From positions 1 through 64,000 of the forward strand of contig RSEH01000190.1 in the NCBI GenBank assembly GCA_006503475.1: a stretch of DNA of 64,000 bases, read 5' to 3'. Of the stretch, positions 1-10,611 are shown piece after piece (positions within the stretch are counted from its first letter, which is position 1; each line of letters opens with the position of its first letter). Origin of the DNA: Stentor roeselii (taxonomy: Eukaryota > Ciliophora > Heterotrichea > Heterotrichida > Stentoridae). The notes beneath the pieces were generated by a model. The model made no database searches. It was not told the DNA's origin and was given only the letters and a program-made list of their open reading frames with translations. The position numbers and the translations under genes were made by a program.

Positions 1-2
1 AA

Positions 3-1832
3 ACTTGGGCAAAAGATGCGAAAATAATAGATGATAAAATGATTACTGTTAACCACAACTTCAAATCGTATTTGATTGATTTGAAAAATCGTAATATTAT
101 GATGGAGCATCAAGTTAATTTTATTCCAATCAAAGATTGTGGCCGTGAGGTATTCGAAGTGAATCATGTTGAAGTTTCTAGTGATCGAAATTTAGTGGGG
201 TATGGATCGACTTTGTTACAGCAAATTGTTATTTACAGGCTTTTTAAATTTGAATTTGTTGAGCATATCAATACTTTTAACCCATTGCGATCGTTTTGTT
301 TTACCTCGGATAATCGTTTATTTTTAGTGGACTTTAATTTTAAAGATAATGATTATACTAATGAGATCAGGAATACTGTGAGCTTTTCAGAAGTATCGAC
401 TAAGTCTCAAGAGGCATCAGCTCCCAGTGATAATACAACTGAAAAAATTTTCCAAAACTTTTCTTCACATTTAATTGTTTCTGATCTAAAGTGTGAGTTA
501 ATCTATGCTCACATATTTGTTTATGGTCAGACTAATAAAATTTCAGTTCATTCTTTACCCAGCTGTAAACATACTTCTAACTATTACATAGATGAAGGTG
601 AAATTCCATTAAAAATACTTGAAGATAATAAGCATCAACAATATCTAATCATTTGTAAATCAGGAAATATTTTTTCTTTAGGATATAACAATCAACAACT
701 ATCTCCGTTAAAAATAAATAAAAGTATTCAAATTTCCTGTGTTTCTCAATTGCATGAGTATTTTCTAGCAGGTTCAACTCAAGGAGACATTTTAGTTTAT
801 TATCAAGATCTTTCTCTATTAAAAGTTTTAAAATTTCACACAACTCCGATAAAAACGATAAAAGTTCTCTTAAAATCATTTTACTCATTTGCAGAAAACT
901 GTTTTTTAGTAGAATGGGATTCAAAAAAGTTTACAAAAACACGAGTTTTCACTGAATACCTTAAAATTGAATCAGTTTTACTTAACAATAACTTTATTAT
1001 ATTCAGAAAACCCGGAGGTGAAACCGTGATTTTTAATCAAATAACGAGAATTGAGAAAAGATACAAAATTCATGGAAAAAGTGAGACTTTTTCTTTGTTA
1101 ACAAATGATAACTCTCAATTTTTCGTCTGTTTGTCTCGAAGAGGGAAAATGTCGATATTTGATGTTGATCGATCAGAAAAATATAAACAAAGATTCGAAC
1201 CTGGAACTCAAATTTTGTATATGACGAGTAATGACTGTCTTATTCTCTCTAAACAAGAAGGTTTATTTCACTTCGACCCAAGTACTAAAGAAGAAATTTT
1301 CTTGGGAAGCTTTGACAGATCGACTATAAAAGACTTGGCAATAACTGATCAATTATTAATTTTGGTTTCTGTTGAAAATTCAGTAACTCTTTTTGACTAC
1401 ACAAATGGAAACATCAACCAATTTAATATTCCTTGTTTTCCAGTAATCACCAAGGTCTTCATTGATTCCGATCACATTTTTTTCATAGCAAATCCTTCAC
1501 TATTTGCAGTCTATTCTCTCATAAAAGCTAACACTAGAATTCTCTCCAGCATCATGTCAACAATAAAAACTTTCAAAATGTTTAAAATTTTTGCACTGTT
1601 AAATGGATATTTAGTGATAACAACTATAACTTCAAGAAAAATCATTTTTAAAAGAAAGTTAAAAAATTTCATTAATTACCTGGAGGTCTATGACTCTGTG
1701 ATATATGCCTCGTGCTTTAAAACTTTCATCGAAATAAAACAGTTAAACAACATGTTTTACACTCGAGACCTTAATTTCTCAGAGATTCCAGAAGAATGTA
1801 AAACCACTGAAGTTCTTGAAAACTTCGAATAA
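3..1832 (+). CDS. Beta-propeller-like protein, 5' end outside the window
   Basis: The frame is already open at the left edge and runs through the first ATG (39) to a TAA, so the gene probably starts upstream; 597 residues follow that ATG. The protein has no recognisable catalytic motif. Its make-up, with short hydrophobic beta-strand-like stretches every 40 or so residues such as LIVSDLK, YLIICKSGNIFSLG, FLAGSTQGDILVYY and LLILVSVENSVTLFDY, resembles degenerate WD40 or other propeller blades; the GDILVYY and NSVTLFDY segments look like the end strands of WD repeats. There is no signal peptide or clear membrane segment. It is followed 81 bp later by a coiled-coil gene on the same strand. A propeller scaffold is my inference; no orthologue is recognised. 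Confidence 0.7.
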   Translation, partial: TWAKDAKIIDDKMITVNHNFKSYLIDLKNRNIMMEHQVNFIPIKDCGREVFEVNHVEVSSDRNLVGYGSTLLQQIVIYRLFKFEFVEHINTFNPLRSFCFTSDNRLFLVDFNFKDNDYTNEIRNTVSFSEVSTKSQEASAPSDNTTEKIFQNFSSHLIVSDLKCELIYAHIFVYGQTNKISVHSLPSCKHTSNYYIDEGEIPLKILEDNKHQQYLIICKSGNIFSLGYNNQQLSPLKINKSIQISCVSQLHEYFLAGSTQGDILVYYQDLSLLKVLKFHTTPIKTIKVLLKSFYSFAENCFLVEWDSKKFTKTRVFTEYLKIESVLLNNNFIIFRKPGGETVIFNQITRIEKRYKIHGKSETFSLLTNDNSQFFVCLSRRGKMSIFDVDRSEKYKQRFEPGTQILYMTSNDCLILSKQEGLFHFDPSTKEEIFLGSFDRSTIKDLAITDQLLILVSVENSVTLFDYTNGNINQFNIPCFPVITKVFIDSDHIFFIANPSLFAVYSLIKANTRILSSIMSTIKTFKMFKIFALLNGYLVITTITSRKIIFKRKLKNFINYLEVYDSVIYASCFKTFIEIKQLNNMFYTRDLNFSEIPEECKTTEVLENFE

Positions 1833-1913
1833 TTGTTTTTCTGAGCAAAAAACTGTCAATTTTTCATGATTTTAAACATTTATAGATATCCTTCACCTTT
1901 TCAATAATAATTT

Positions 1914-3263
1914 ATGTATTCCGATCTAAGATCAATTAATACTTCACAATGGACCAACATTCCAGCACCTTTAGTCCAGGCGATCAACATTTTAGTAAAA
2001 TCTTGCAGTCATCTCTGCGAAAGTCTTTTTTTAGTAAATAAAGAGTCCTGGTGTTCAGAGATAAGCGAGTCAATAACAACCCAACTAACAACTCTACAAA
2101 AGGAACAAGAATCAAAGATGAACTCAAAAATTTCCTCATCATTTTCCAACATTCAAGATAAATTCGCAAGTGAAATGCTGAGTTTCAAAAAGAACATCAG
2201 AGACGCTTTCGACCATATGACTGAAGAAGTCCACAACACCAAGTCTCAGATCTCAGGTTATCACAAAAGTTTCAAATCCGAGGTGGTTTCATTGAGAGAT
2301 ATTGTTTTATCAACAAAGGACTCGATAAAGACTGAACTGGCTTCGAAGTACATAAAACCAGAACAAGAAAGCTTAAGACTTGAATTTGAAGACCTTCGCA
2401 AAACTTTAGCCGGGCATGAAAAAGACTTGAAACTTTTCGGTCTTCAGTTTGATCGATTTAGTCATGATGTGAACGGCAGACTTGATAACCACCGAGATGA
2501 AATCAAACAAAATGAAAGAGAAATAAACACTATTAACAAAAGGTTTAATTATATAGTGGAAAATACCACTGAAACTCTAAGACAGAACTTTGAAAAGTAC
2601 ACAAGTCTCATGGAAGAATCAAAAAATGAACTACAAAAGAAACAGGATGAGTTTTTTGATGCTTTTCATAAACAAAGAGAAGAAATTATCAATGTTCTTG
2701 AAAAAAGAAGATGTGAAATGATATCGATTCATGAAAATACTAAAGAAACTTATGATAAACTTAAAAAAGATCAGGTAAGGTTATTTGAAAGATGTGATTT
2801 TTTAGAAAGAGATTCCAAGTTTCAGCTGGAAAATTTAAAAATCGAGATTCAAGGGTCGTTGTTGAAAACTTATGAAGAAACTAAAGGAAAACTTCTTGGA
2901 AATGTAAATGAAGAACTAAAATTAATCAAAGCTAAACTCGACTGGCTTCCTGCTACTAACAACCAGATGAATGACATGTCGCCTATTGAAGCTCGATTAT
3001 TTATTCTTGAGTCTCGGCTTCGAAGAGAAGAAAATAACAGAATAGTCCAGAAAATAGAAATTATGAAAGGTGATTGAAAAGTAGAACTTGAGGATAAGTC
3101 TTGGATGATGAAAAAATCGATCACTCCTACGGCGAATGATGAAAGTCATGGATATATTCGATTTCCTAAAAATAATAGCAGACAAATAGAAAAAAGAAGG
3201 TTTAAAACTCCGGATCTTGTTACTGTTGGGACTTCTAATTTGAGGAATATTGGATTAGTGTAA
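1914..3263 (+). CDS. Coiled-coil protein, two exons
   Basis: Joined exons 1914-3069 and 3085-3263 give 444 residues. The first exon alone would end at a TGA at 3075-3077, but that TGA lies inside a 15-nt GT-AG intron (3070-3084); removing it keeps the frame open for about 60 more codons to TAA. After an N-terminal helical segment (1-60), nearly all of the protein to about residue 385 is rich in E, K, Q and L with heptad spacing, typical of a long coiled coil. The tail is basic. A structural role in the ciliate cytoskeleton or at basal bodies is likely, but no named family is recognised. Confidence 0.85.
3070..3084 (+). other. 15-nt spliceosomal intron
   Basis: GTGATTGAAAAGTAG. It has GT...AG ends, A at position 10 and an in-frame TGA if retained. 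Removal joins two open frames. Confidence 0.85.
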
Positions 3264-3546
3264 AAATAGTTATGATAATATTGTTATTTATTTTATATTG
3301 AATGTCCTTTGCTCAGGAGATTAAATATATAATCAATTATCATTACAACTTCATAGAAAATAATTAATTTAAAGTATTTATATGAGTCAAACTTTAGCAC
3401 TATCCTTAAAACCACGAATATTTTGAAATTTACCTAATTCTTAGTTCTGATTAAATATACTAAACTTTACCACTCTAGCCACACTAAATCCTAACACAAA
3501 AAAACACCTTATCTATTATTCTATCCTATCACTTATTTACAATGCA
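3264..3546. other. Convergent intergenic spacer
   Basis: AT-rich spacer between the 3' ends of the coiled-coil gene and the PKD2-like gene. I see no ORF, RNA or repeat in it. Confidence 0.6.
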
Positions 3547-5844
3547 CTATTTAGTCATTTTCATCATAGACTTGAACAATTCCATTTGGAACAAAATAGC
3601 TTGAAAACTAAGAACCAAAGCTCTCCACACAATAAAAACAAAGTAAATAAGTACCAAATTTCCACTGTCCGTAAAATATTGGAAATTTCTACTGGTGGGC
3701 CAATGTCCACAAAAGGCCCGAATGGTTGATAAAAAGCTTCTTTCAATAGTGTTGAATGCTATATCACAAGGGCCGAGGAAGTAGTAAAGAAATAAAGAAA
3801 ATATTAAAATTGGCAACAAGTTTAAAAAGATATACTGCCCAATGTGAGAAAAAACCTGAACAATCACCTTGAAGAACTTTGAAACATCACTCATCCAGAT
3901 AATGATATACCTCAACACATTAAAAGCGAAGAATAAAATCATTAAAGTCTTTGCATCATTCAATATTGCAACTCCCTGCAGTGCTCCAAATAAATTATTA
4001 TAACCGGTTTTTACTTTAATGTCTTGTTCAAAATACCCGAAGTATAATGAAAGGTTCAATATCTCTAAAATTAAAGCAAAAATTAGAGTTATAATACTTA
4101 GCAACTGGTCTATTTTTGGCTTTTTTAGTCTTTTGAAGAAATTTTGTTGTGAATATTCTCTAATCTGTTCATAAATCTTTTCAGGGTCACCAGGAGGACT
4201 ATTAAAAACAAAAATATCAATTTCATTTTCATGTCTTAAATTTTGTCTAATTTCAAGAGCAAGCAAAAAAACAATAATAATCATAATAAAAGCATGTGAA
4301 ATTTCAATAGCAGTGGAATAAGGATGCATTTTAATACTATAAATTTTAAAATTCTGCACAAAAGTCCCTGAAGCTGAAATTTCGAAATACGGCATGATCA
4401 TAGTAATGATATCACTCGACGGGTTATAAACATTAAGCGTGATCATCACTGCTCTAGTTCCATCATCAATCCAATTTTGATTCTGTAAATTTGTGATATT
4501 TTGAACCCATTCAATATTATCTTGAATATCAAGATTATTCAAGTATCCTCCATTGGGGTAATAAGCAAGATCTCCATATACATAAATAGAAGTTGCTCTA
4601 GTCGTGTAGGTTTCATAGTCGCCATTCACCGAATCATTCAAGTCTTTTTCATAGCTTTGTAAAACAACTTGATACTCTTTTGTGCAGGTGTAGTTAAAAA
4701 TTCCATGAAAATCACATGATTTTTCTTTTGTTCTCAGTTGACGGATTTCGATGTATTGAAGACTGTAGAGATAATTTTCTAATATTCCGTAGTCACCATC
4801 AGAATACATTCGCATTTGAAGACTGTTTATGTAGTCCCACATCTTGGATATACTTGTCACTGTAAAAAATGATGACGTTGAAGCTGCACCGTAAAGACCT
4901 ATCGCTTCAATGTCGTCGAATCCGGTGTTCCAAAGAAATGTTTGAATTAACTTTTTGTTTATCCATGATGACTTTTCTACGTCTTTATCTGAAGATATCA
5001 TGAAAGTCCAGAGTAAGAAAAGAGTTAAAAATAAAGCCCATTGAATGATAAACTGGATTTTTGTCCATTTTTTTCGTTTTTTGAATTCTTCTTCTTTATT
5101 TATGTCTTGAGATCCCTTGTCTTTTTTCTTGGAGAGTCCCATCAACCTTTGAACAGGATCATCAGTTTCATGGTCAACGATATCACCTTCATGACTTTTC
5201 GGAAACAATTGATCCATTCTTTCCTTAAGCGACGTATAATTCCTTAAAACCAAATACAACAAAAAATTTCCCGACTTAACCTTAGCCTGCCTCCATACAT
5301 AAAGTTCCTTAATAATCTCCTGCTTCAATAAAAACAACTGTTGAATGCCATCATCAGGACACCCATCACTAAAAAATATCTCATCAATTGGTAAAGACCA
5401 GTAACTCGCGACCTGTTTCCTTAAATCTTGAAAAGTGTCTCCAAAGCTAACAAAAAACGAAATTTTAACATTTTCGAATTGGACGTCGACTGAAGTAATG
5501 GTTTCTTTTTTCTCTTCTTTCATTTTTTTCAGCTTTTTCACTTTGCTAGGTTTGACTCTTTCTGAGATAGGCTCGAATAGCTGGTTAAAAGCGATTCGAC
5601 TGAAAGCGTTTGAATAGGTTTCAAGCTCTTTTGGTGTCAAAACTCCTGAACTTTCATTGAACATCTCTCCAGGTTGACCTACTCTTGCTTCAAGACTCGC
5701 GATTTCTTGATTTTTTGAATTGATATTGTTGGTTAATTGGCGGATTTGCATTCTTGTTTGCTTGATCATCTCAGTTTTTAATCTCTGGGCTTCTCGAAGT
5801 TGCTCATGCTGATCTTTAAGACTTTTGAGTTCTTTTGCACTCAT
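3547..5844 (-). CDS. Polycystin-2-like TRP cation channel
   Basis: 765 residues. The order matches the PKD2 family: a cytosolic N-terminus with a coiled coil (1-50) and a possible ubiquitin-like fold (about 115-165); TM1 near 255-280; a large extracytosolic polycystin (TOP) domain to about 505, with paired cysteines (CDFHGIFNYTC) and the family-type stretch WIDDGTRAVMITLNVYNP; then five more membrane segments with a pore-helix-like TIRAFCGHWPT before the last. It probably conducts cations in ciliary or cell membranes. Unlike animal PKD2 it ends about 13 residues after TM6, without the C-terminal EF-hand and coiled coil. The ATG directly follows an in-frame TAA. It shares the window with a PKD1-type receptor (35306-46651), a possible partner by analogy. 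Confidence 0.88.
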   Translation of the reverse strand: MSAKELKSLKDQHEQLREAQRLKTEMIKQTRMQIRQLTNNINSKNQEIASLEARVGQPGEMFNESSGVLTPKELETYSNAFSRIAFNQLFEPISERVKPSKVKKLKKMKEEKKETITSVDVQFENVKISFFVSFGDTFQDLRKQVASYWSLPIDEIFFSDGCPDDGIQQLFLLKQEIIKELYVWRQAKVKSGNFLLYLVLRNYTSLKERMDQLFPKSHEGDIVDHETDDPVQRLMGLSKKKDKGSQDINKEEEFKKRKKWTKIQFIIQWALFLTLFLLWTFMISSDKDVEKSSWINKKLIQTFLWNTGFDDIEAIGLYGAASTSSFFTVTSISKMWDYINSLQMRMYSDGDYGILENYLYSLQYIEIRQLRTKEKSCDFHGIFNYTCTKEYQVVLQSYEKDLNDSVNGDYETYTTRATSIYVYGDLAYYPNGGYLNNLDIQDNIEWVQNITNLQNQNWIDDGTRAVMITLNVYNPSSDIITMIMPYFEISASGTFVQNFKIYSIKMHPYSTAIEISHAFIMIIIVFLLALEIRQNLRHENEIDIFVFNSPPGDPEKIYEQIREYSQQNFFKRLKKPKIDQLLSIITLIFALILEILNLSLYFGYFEQDIKVKTGYNNLFGALQGVAILNDAKTLMILFFAFNVLRYIIIWMSDVSKFFKVIVQVFSHIGQYIFLNLLPILIFSLFLYYFLGPCDIAFNTIERSFLSTIRAFCGHWPTSRNFQYFTDSGNLVLIYFVFIVWRALVLSFQAILFQMELFKSMMKMTK

Positions 5845-6003
5845 TTATTTGATGGTTGTTAAGACTAAACAAGTTCTAATCTTTGACTATTGAAAGTACT
5901 TCAAAAGATGGGAATTAGTGATTTTTAGTTTCATTCAATATTTCAAATATTTACTACCAAATATTTTTTGAATTATATTCAAAAGTTTCTTAGGATTAAA
6001 TAC

Positions 6004-7830
6004 TTAACTACTGCCCTTTGAATGGAAGTAAAGATAATGAATCACTGATATCGGGGACTCATCTTCCAATGCAACCATTTCATAAGTGAACAAAGTGACA
6101 CAGTCTGAAAAATTAATAAAACCTGAAGAATAAGGATCCACCTGAAGCACCAGCCGTGGGTAGTCCCCATCAACTCCAAGCCGAACACACAACATTCTAA
6201 ACTCCTCAGCACTTAAAATCCCATTTTTATCAAAATCCTCTTCTGTGAAGTTCTGAAAAAAGGGAAACAAAAGTGCCTCTCTAGCAGATAAATCATGATT
6301 CAATATAAAATTCATAAGTTCCACAAATGAAGCTTCTCCTTTTGCTACATTGAATTTTGTTTTACGAGCAAGGACGAGTTTTCCGATGTTTTCTTCGAGT
6401 AAGGTCTTGAAACTTCCGACCATGAACTCAGCTTCTTGGCTTGAAAACATTGAAACGATGATAGTTGCCCATTCATCTTCATCGAGAACTCCAACGACTT
6501 TTTCTTTTACTATGGAATTTACTTGACTTTCTCTCATGTAAGGATTGTTTTGCTGGATTTTAGCTTTAAGGAATTGTTTCATGTTTTCTTTTAGCTTCTC
6601 GAAGACTTGTCGGTAGTCCTCGTCTACTCGGTGATTTAACACCTTGCTGAATAAAGCAACTTCAGCGTCTGAACTTTCATGCTTGTCGATTGCTCGTAAG
6701 ATAAGCACGGACCATTCTGAGATTAAAGATTTAAGACCGTATTTTTGGTTCAGGTAGGTGTAGAGGAACTGGTCCATTGTTTCTCGAGGCATTCGAGAGT
6801 CTCGGCATTTTTCGTCGAATTTACCTTTGTTGAAGTAAATGTCTTCAATTGTTTCTTTTAGTTGACGCACTGTCATATCATGATTATTTGTTGTTCTCGG
6901 CTTTATTAAAGTTTTCCTAGGAATTTCTTTTAATTCTTTGATTTCTTTCATGGATTTCGATGGATTCGGCTTCAAACCTGGTTTGAATAATGGACTTGGT
7001 TGCTGTAGTTTTGATAAATCAGTCTTTGGTGGTAATGTGTTTCTTTCTATTGGCTTCGATTTTAAACGAAGGTCATCAATTTCGATTTGAAGTTCATTGT
7101 TTCGAAAGAATAGGTCTTGATTTTCTTGCTGAAGCTTTGATAAACTTGCATTTGAAATAGAAAGTTTTTCGCTTAGGGATGCGACCTGGGTCTTGAAGGT
7201 TTGACATGAAATGCATGAGGATGATGAAGGGTTTAAATCAATCGAACTCACCATGTTTGATAAGTTGGCTAAAGTATCATCTTTTGTTTCGATTGCTTCT
7301 TTAGGGTCGTTTATATCACAATTCCTCAAGCTACTCTCAAAATTTTCTCTTCCATTTCTAATTTCACTTGAATCAGCTGGACACGGTTGTCCACTCTGTC
7401 TTTCAGACCTAGTCAAGTTTTCAATAAAAATCTGAGAATCCCTAACATCTGCCTTAAGTTTTTCAATCTCATCCCTATAAAGCTTTGCATCTTTCTCAGC
7501 CTTATCAAAATTGGATTTAATCAAATCGATTTCCTGTAAAAGTTTGTTACGTTCGACTTCAAAGTTATTTTTCATTTCGTGCTTTCCTTGTTCAATGATT
7601 TCCAGAACTTCCTGAATAATCACTGCAACAACTCCAGATAATTCAGGACTTTTTTTGTGAATGACAAAGATGAATTTATCAGCGACAATTTTCCAAAAAG
7701 GGACTTTATCGAATCCAGATACAGTACTGACAGTATTAAGATCTTGATTAAGTCCACAAGAGAATTCTTTTTGGACTTCTTGAAGGTAGATGAGCTTTAG
7801 ATTTTCGATAGATTGAGAAAGTTTTTCCAT
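6004..7830 (-). CDS. Coiled-coil protein with C-terminal EF-hand
   Basis: 608 residues. Residues 85-145 and 205-250 are coiled coil, separated by a low-complexity linker; a Pro/Lys-rich linker (260-310) follows, then an alpha-helical domain. Near residue 550 is one canonical EF-hand loop, DFDKNGILSAEE, with Asp, Asp, Asn and Glu at ligand positions 1, 3, 5 and 12. A second loop, DPYSSGFINFSD, is degenerate (Tyr at position 3). It is probably a calcium-responsive cytoskeletal or basal-body component; the family is not recognised. It lies 159 bp downstream of nothing on its own strand: the next gene on the minus strand is the PKD2-like channel. Confidence 0.85.
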   Translation of the reverse strand: MEKLSQSIENLKLIYLQEVQKEFSCGLNQDLNTVSTVSGFDKVPFWKIVADKFIFVIHKKSPELSGVVAVIIQEVLEIIEQGKHEMKNNFEVERNKLLQEIDLIKSNFDKAEKDAKLYRDEIEKLKADVRDSQIFIENLTRSERQSGQPCPADSSEIRNGRENFESSLRNCDINDPKEAIETKDDTLANLSNMVSSIDLNPSSSSCISCQTFKTQVASLSEKLSISNASLSKLQQENQDLFFRNNELQIEIDDLRLKSKPIERNTLPPKTDLSKLQQPSPLFKPGLKPNPSKSMKEIKELKEIPRKTLIKPRTTNNHDMTVRQLKETIEDIYFNKGKFDEKCRDSRMPRETMDQFLYTYLNQKYGLKSLISEWSVLILRAIDKHESSDAEVALFSKVLNHRVDEDYRQVFEKLKENMKQFLKAKIQQNNPYMRESQVNSIVKEKVVGVLDEDEWATIIVSMFSSQEAEFMVGSFKTLLEENIGKLVLARKTKFNVAKGEASFVELMNFILNHDLSAREALLFPFFQNFTEEDFDKNGILSAEEFRMLCVRLGVDGDYPRLVLQVDPYSSGFINFSDCVTLFTYEMVALEDESPISVIHYLYFHSKGSS

Positions 7831-8280
7831 TTATCGATTAAATGATTGAGGATTGATTTTCAGTCTTGTTTAATTTTTTTAACTTTTCGAGAGGACAAGA
7901 TAGGAATGATTGAGTTTTCTTCTTCTTAGCTTCATGCCTATTTTTTTAGAACTTTTAAAGTATTCTAAGCCATGCTGGCTAACATCGAAGTCCTCATCTT
8001 CGTATATTGCTCTAAGTGAAAGATTTAATTATTTTCAATTATATTACTTGATTCCATTACCCTAATAGCTATTACAATCCATCAATTCATCAAATAGTTT
8101 CCATTATGGGTCATGATTATTTTAATCATTTGATATTATTTTGTTTCTCAGAATTATAATAATTGATATATTTCCTTTATTAAAGATCAGAAATGTTATA
8201 AATATGTATTATACATCGGTTTTAGCTTTTCAAATCGTTAGAATTTTTTTTTGATCAATATTTAAATGAATGACAATTAA
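7831..8280. other. Intergenic region, 450 bp
   Basis: AT-rich spacer between two minus-strand genes. A 49-codon open stretch without usable ATG or intron joins lies at 7879-8028 (minus). Otherwise I see nothing. Confidence 0.5.
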
Positions 8281-9408
8281 TTAATAGTTCTTGATTTTCC
8301 TGCCTTCCTTCCACTCCCCCTCTCGAGAGCCCATAACAGTGGTGTAAGTGCCTCGTCCTTCTTGTTTCCCATTGATCCATCCACCTTCATACTTCCTCCC
8401 ATCAGGCCATTCAAAAACCCCATATCCATGTTTTTTATCATCAACATATTCCCCTTCATACCTCCTGCCATCACTCCAAGTGAAAACTCCTTTTCCATCC
8501 ATTTTATTGTTTTTCCATTCTCCCACAAATTTCCTTCCATCACTCCAAACATAGTCTCCGAAGCCATGAATATTATTTTCCAAAAACTCTCCATCATAAG
8601 TGCTTCCATCAGCCCACTCGAACTTTCCATGTCCATGTTTTTGTCCATTTTCATAAGATCCTTGATATTTGGCGCCATCAGGCCAAGTCTCTACTCCGAA
8701 GCCGTGTTGTTTATCATTGAGCCAGCTGCCTTCATACTTGGCTCCGTCAGAATGAATGTAAATTCCTTTGCCTTCAGCCTTGTCGTTGACCCACTCACCT
8801 TCATAAACGTCTCCATTACTGTGAATCAAACGGCCTCGGCCGTTGGCTTTGCCGTTGACCCAGTAACCTTCGTATAAGGACCCGTCTTTCCAGACTTGAG
8901 AACCTTTTCCGTGCTTTTCATTTGAATCGTTCCACTCACCAGTGAAAATTGAGCCATTTTCGATCATCACTGGACCTCGCTTTAAACCAGAGGGATGTCG
9001 GTCTATTGAGGAATATATGAAGTCTCCTAAACGCGTTCGGATTGACTTGATTGTTGCTGATGAGTAGTCTGGAACTGAACCTGGACTTAGTTCTTGGATT
9101 TCTTGGGGTTTGGGTTCCACTGCTTGTTCTTTGTTATCTGCCGTGTTGTTGATTATCACTGGAGACGACTGAAGACGATAAACCGTTTTCACTGACCGAC
9201 GGTCCAAATAACCTCTAAGAAGACACTGCACATGAATCAGATCAGCTATGTCAGCCTTAGTCTCAGGAAGGTCCATCTCAGTGTCTTCTACTTTTTTATT
9301 GATGTTATCAAGAGACACTCTTTTGATAGACTCTTCTCCAGAGGGTATTTTTTCAGTAATGATTTGCTTTTCTTCAGAGGCTTTATGAATGCATGAACAG
9401 TTTCCCAT
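8281..9408 (-). CDS. Acylated IQ/MORN-repeat protein
   Basis: 375 residues. The N-terminus MGNCSC has Gly2 for myristoylation and nearby cysteines for palmitoylation, so membrane attachment is expected. An IQ-like calmodulin-binding motif, VQCLLRGYLDRR, sits around residue 65. From about residue 140 to the end there are roughly ten MORN repeats of 23 residues (pattern YEGEWxNxKxxGxGxxxxxDG), for example YEGEWVNDKAEGKG and FVGEWKNNKMDGKG. MORN arrays bind phosphoinositides or act as membrane-cytoskeleton spacers. The last repeat is divergent. It could be the regulatory half of a signalling complex, but no enzyme domain is present. Confidence 0.9.
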   Translation of the reverse strand: MGNCSCIHKASEEKQIITEKIPSGEESIKRVSLDNINKKVEDTEMDLPETKADIADLIHVQCLLRGYLDRRSVKTVYRLQSSPVIINNTADNKEQAVEPKPQEIQELSPGSVPDYSSATIKSIRTRLGDFIYSSIDRHPSGLKRGPVMIENGSIFTGEWNDSNEKHGKGSQVWKDGSLYEGYWVNGKANGRGRLIHSNGDVYEGEWVNDKAEGKGIYIHSDGAKYEGSWLNDKQHGFGVETWPDGAKYQGSYENGQKHGHGKFEWADGSTYDGEFLENNIHGFGDYVWSDGRKFVGEWKNNKMDGKGVFTWSDGRRYEGEYVDDKKHGYGVFEWPDGRKYEGGWINGKQEGRGTYTTVMGSREGEWKEGRKIKNY

Positions 9409-9481
9409 TTATTACGATTTCCTTTCTTATGGTTCTGAATATTTTAAACAACTCCAGAATTATCCGAAAGACTTAAAACTT

Positions 9482-10492
9482 TTATTTAGAAAAAGAAAGT
9501 TCTTGGGTGTCACCTTTGAAGATGAAGTACGCAACATGATTGTCGCTATCTGAAGACAATGAAAAAAAATGACCTCTGAACCGGCTTACTTCGAATGGGT
9601 CAAGCGAGAAGTACTTTCCTGTCACGAGTGTCATTTCAATGATTAGGGCGTAGTAAGGTTTTAACTCGATTGGGTTGTCGAAAAAAACTTCGTTAATGCA
9701 ATCTTTGTTGGTGTTCATTTGAAGGTCGACTTTTTCATTAAAAAATATTGAATTTCCGATTTTTACGATAACCTTTGCATCATTTCCTGTCATGTCTTGT
9801 CCGGATTTCGTGAAAATTCCTATTCCAGTGATTTGAACTTGAATTTTACTTAATAGCTTTAAAGAAATCACTTTGGGTCCTGAGGATTCAACGATTTTAA
9901 AGTGTTTTCTTTTAGATGTCCATAAAATACGGGTTTTATTTTTTAGTTTCGGCTTTAAAAGAAGTGAGTATCGCTCGATAAGAATGCTTTGAAGTTTGTT
10001 TTGGTTTATTGCTAGCATTGTCTCTACTTTTGACTTAATTTTCATGAAATCGTCAATTTCAAGTGAAAGTGAAAGATTTATTGTTTTTTCTACAGTGCTT
10101 GTTTCGTTTTCACTGATTTGCGGTGGATATGGAATGTTTTCCATCAAATCTTTAAGATTTAGAAGGTCTTTTAGAAGATTTTTGGTTATTTCTACTTGGC
10201 TTCGAATTTCTTTTATTGTGACCAGCTTATCTTGAAGTCCGTTTAAGTGAACAGAGTCTAACATTCTTTGGATTTTTGATTTTTGTGCTTCGAGTCTGAT
10301 GGATTTGATTATTGATGGAGGTATTTTGAAATCGAATTCTGAATTGCATAGTTGACAAGTTGTTAGATTATTATGAGCTAGGAATGAATAGCAGTTGGTG
10401 CAAATTGATGCACAACAACAGTATAAAAATGCTGGTTGTCTGGTTTTTTTGAAGTTTGATGAACAATAAACACACTTAGAAAATCCATCCAT
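9482..10492 (-). CDS. RING-like zinc-finger protein, PHR-like C-terminus (copy 1)
   Basis: 336 residues. The N-terminus carries CVYC...CCCASICTNC...CQLC, a RING-type cross-brace with Cys where the central His usually lies. A helical region (80-180) follows. The C-terminal 150 residues look like a beta-sandwich: LSKIQVQITGIGIF, then a series of strands, FFDNPIELKPYYALIIEMTL, and a final VAYFIFKG. This layout resembles the PHR domain of PAM/Highwire and BTBD proteins. A ubiquitin-ligase role is therefore plausible. It is the first of three tandem minus-strand paralogues (others at 10612 and 11991); the Cys pattern and sandwich are shared while overall identity is low, so the duplications look old. 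Confidence 0.82.
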   Translation of the reverse strand: MDGFSKCVYCSSNFKKTRQPAFLYCCCASICTNCYSFLAHNNLTTCQLCNSEFDFKIPPSIIKSIRLEAQKSKIQRMLDSVHLNGLQDKLVTIKEIRSQVEITKNLLKDLLNLKDLMENIPYPPQISENETSTVEKTINLSLSLEIDDFMKIKSKVETMLAINQNKLQSILIERYSLLLKPKLKNKTRILWTSKRKHFKIVESSGPKVISLKLLSKIQVQITGIGIFTKSGQDMTGNDAKVIVKIGNSIFFNEKVDLQMNTNKDCINEVFFDNPIELKPYYALIIEMTLVTGKYFSLDPFEVSRFRGHFFSLSSDSDNHVAYFIFKGDTQELSFSK

Positions 10493-10611
10493 TCTTCTAT
10501 TAATGTATCTGAGAAATCTTTCTATTATTATAACCTAAATACAGAAAAATCCTTTTGTATTTAAATCAATTCTAAAGCCCAGCTAATTTACCTTAATAAG
10601 TCATAACTACT

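Noticed and set aside
3075-3077. In-frame TGA as a reassigned Trp codon
   Set aside because: A 15-nt GT-AG intron covers it, and TGG is used for Trp throughout while TGA is absent from long frames.
7879-8028. Small gene of 49 codons on the minus strand
   Set aside because: The stretch looks a little like coding sequence (acidic then basic), but it has no ATG near its start and no 15- or 16-nt intron joins it to an upstream exon.
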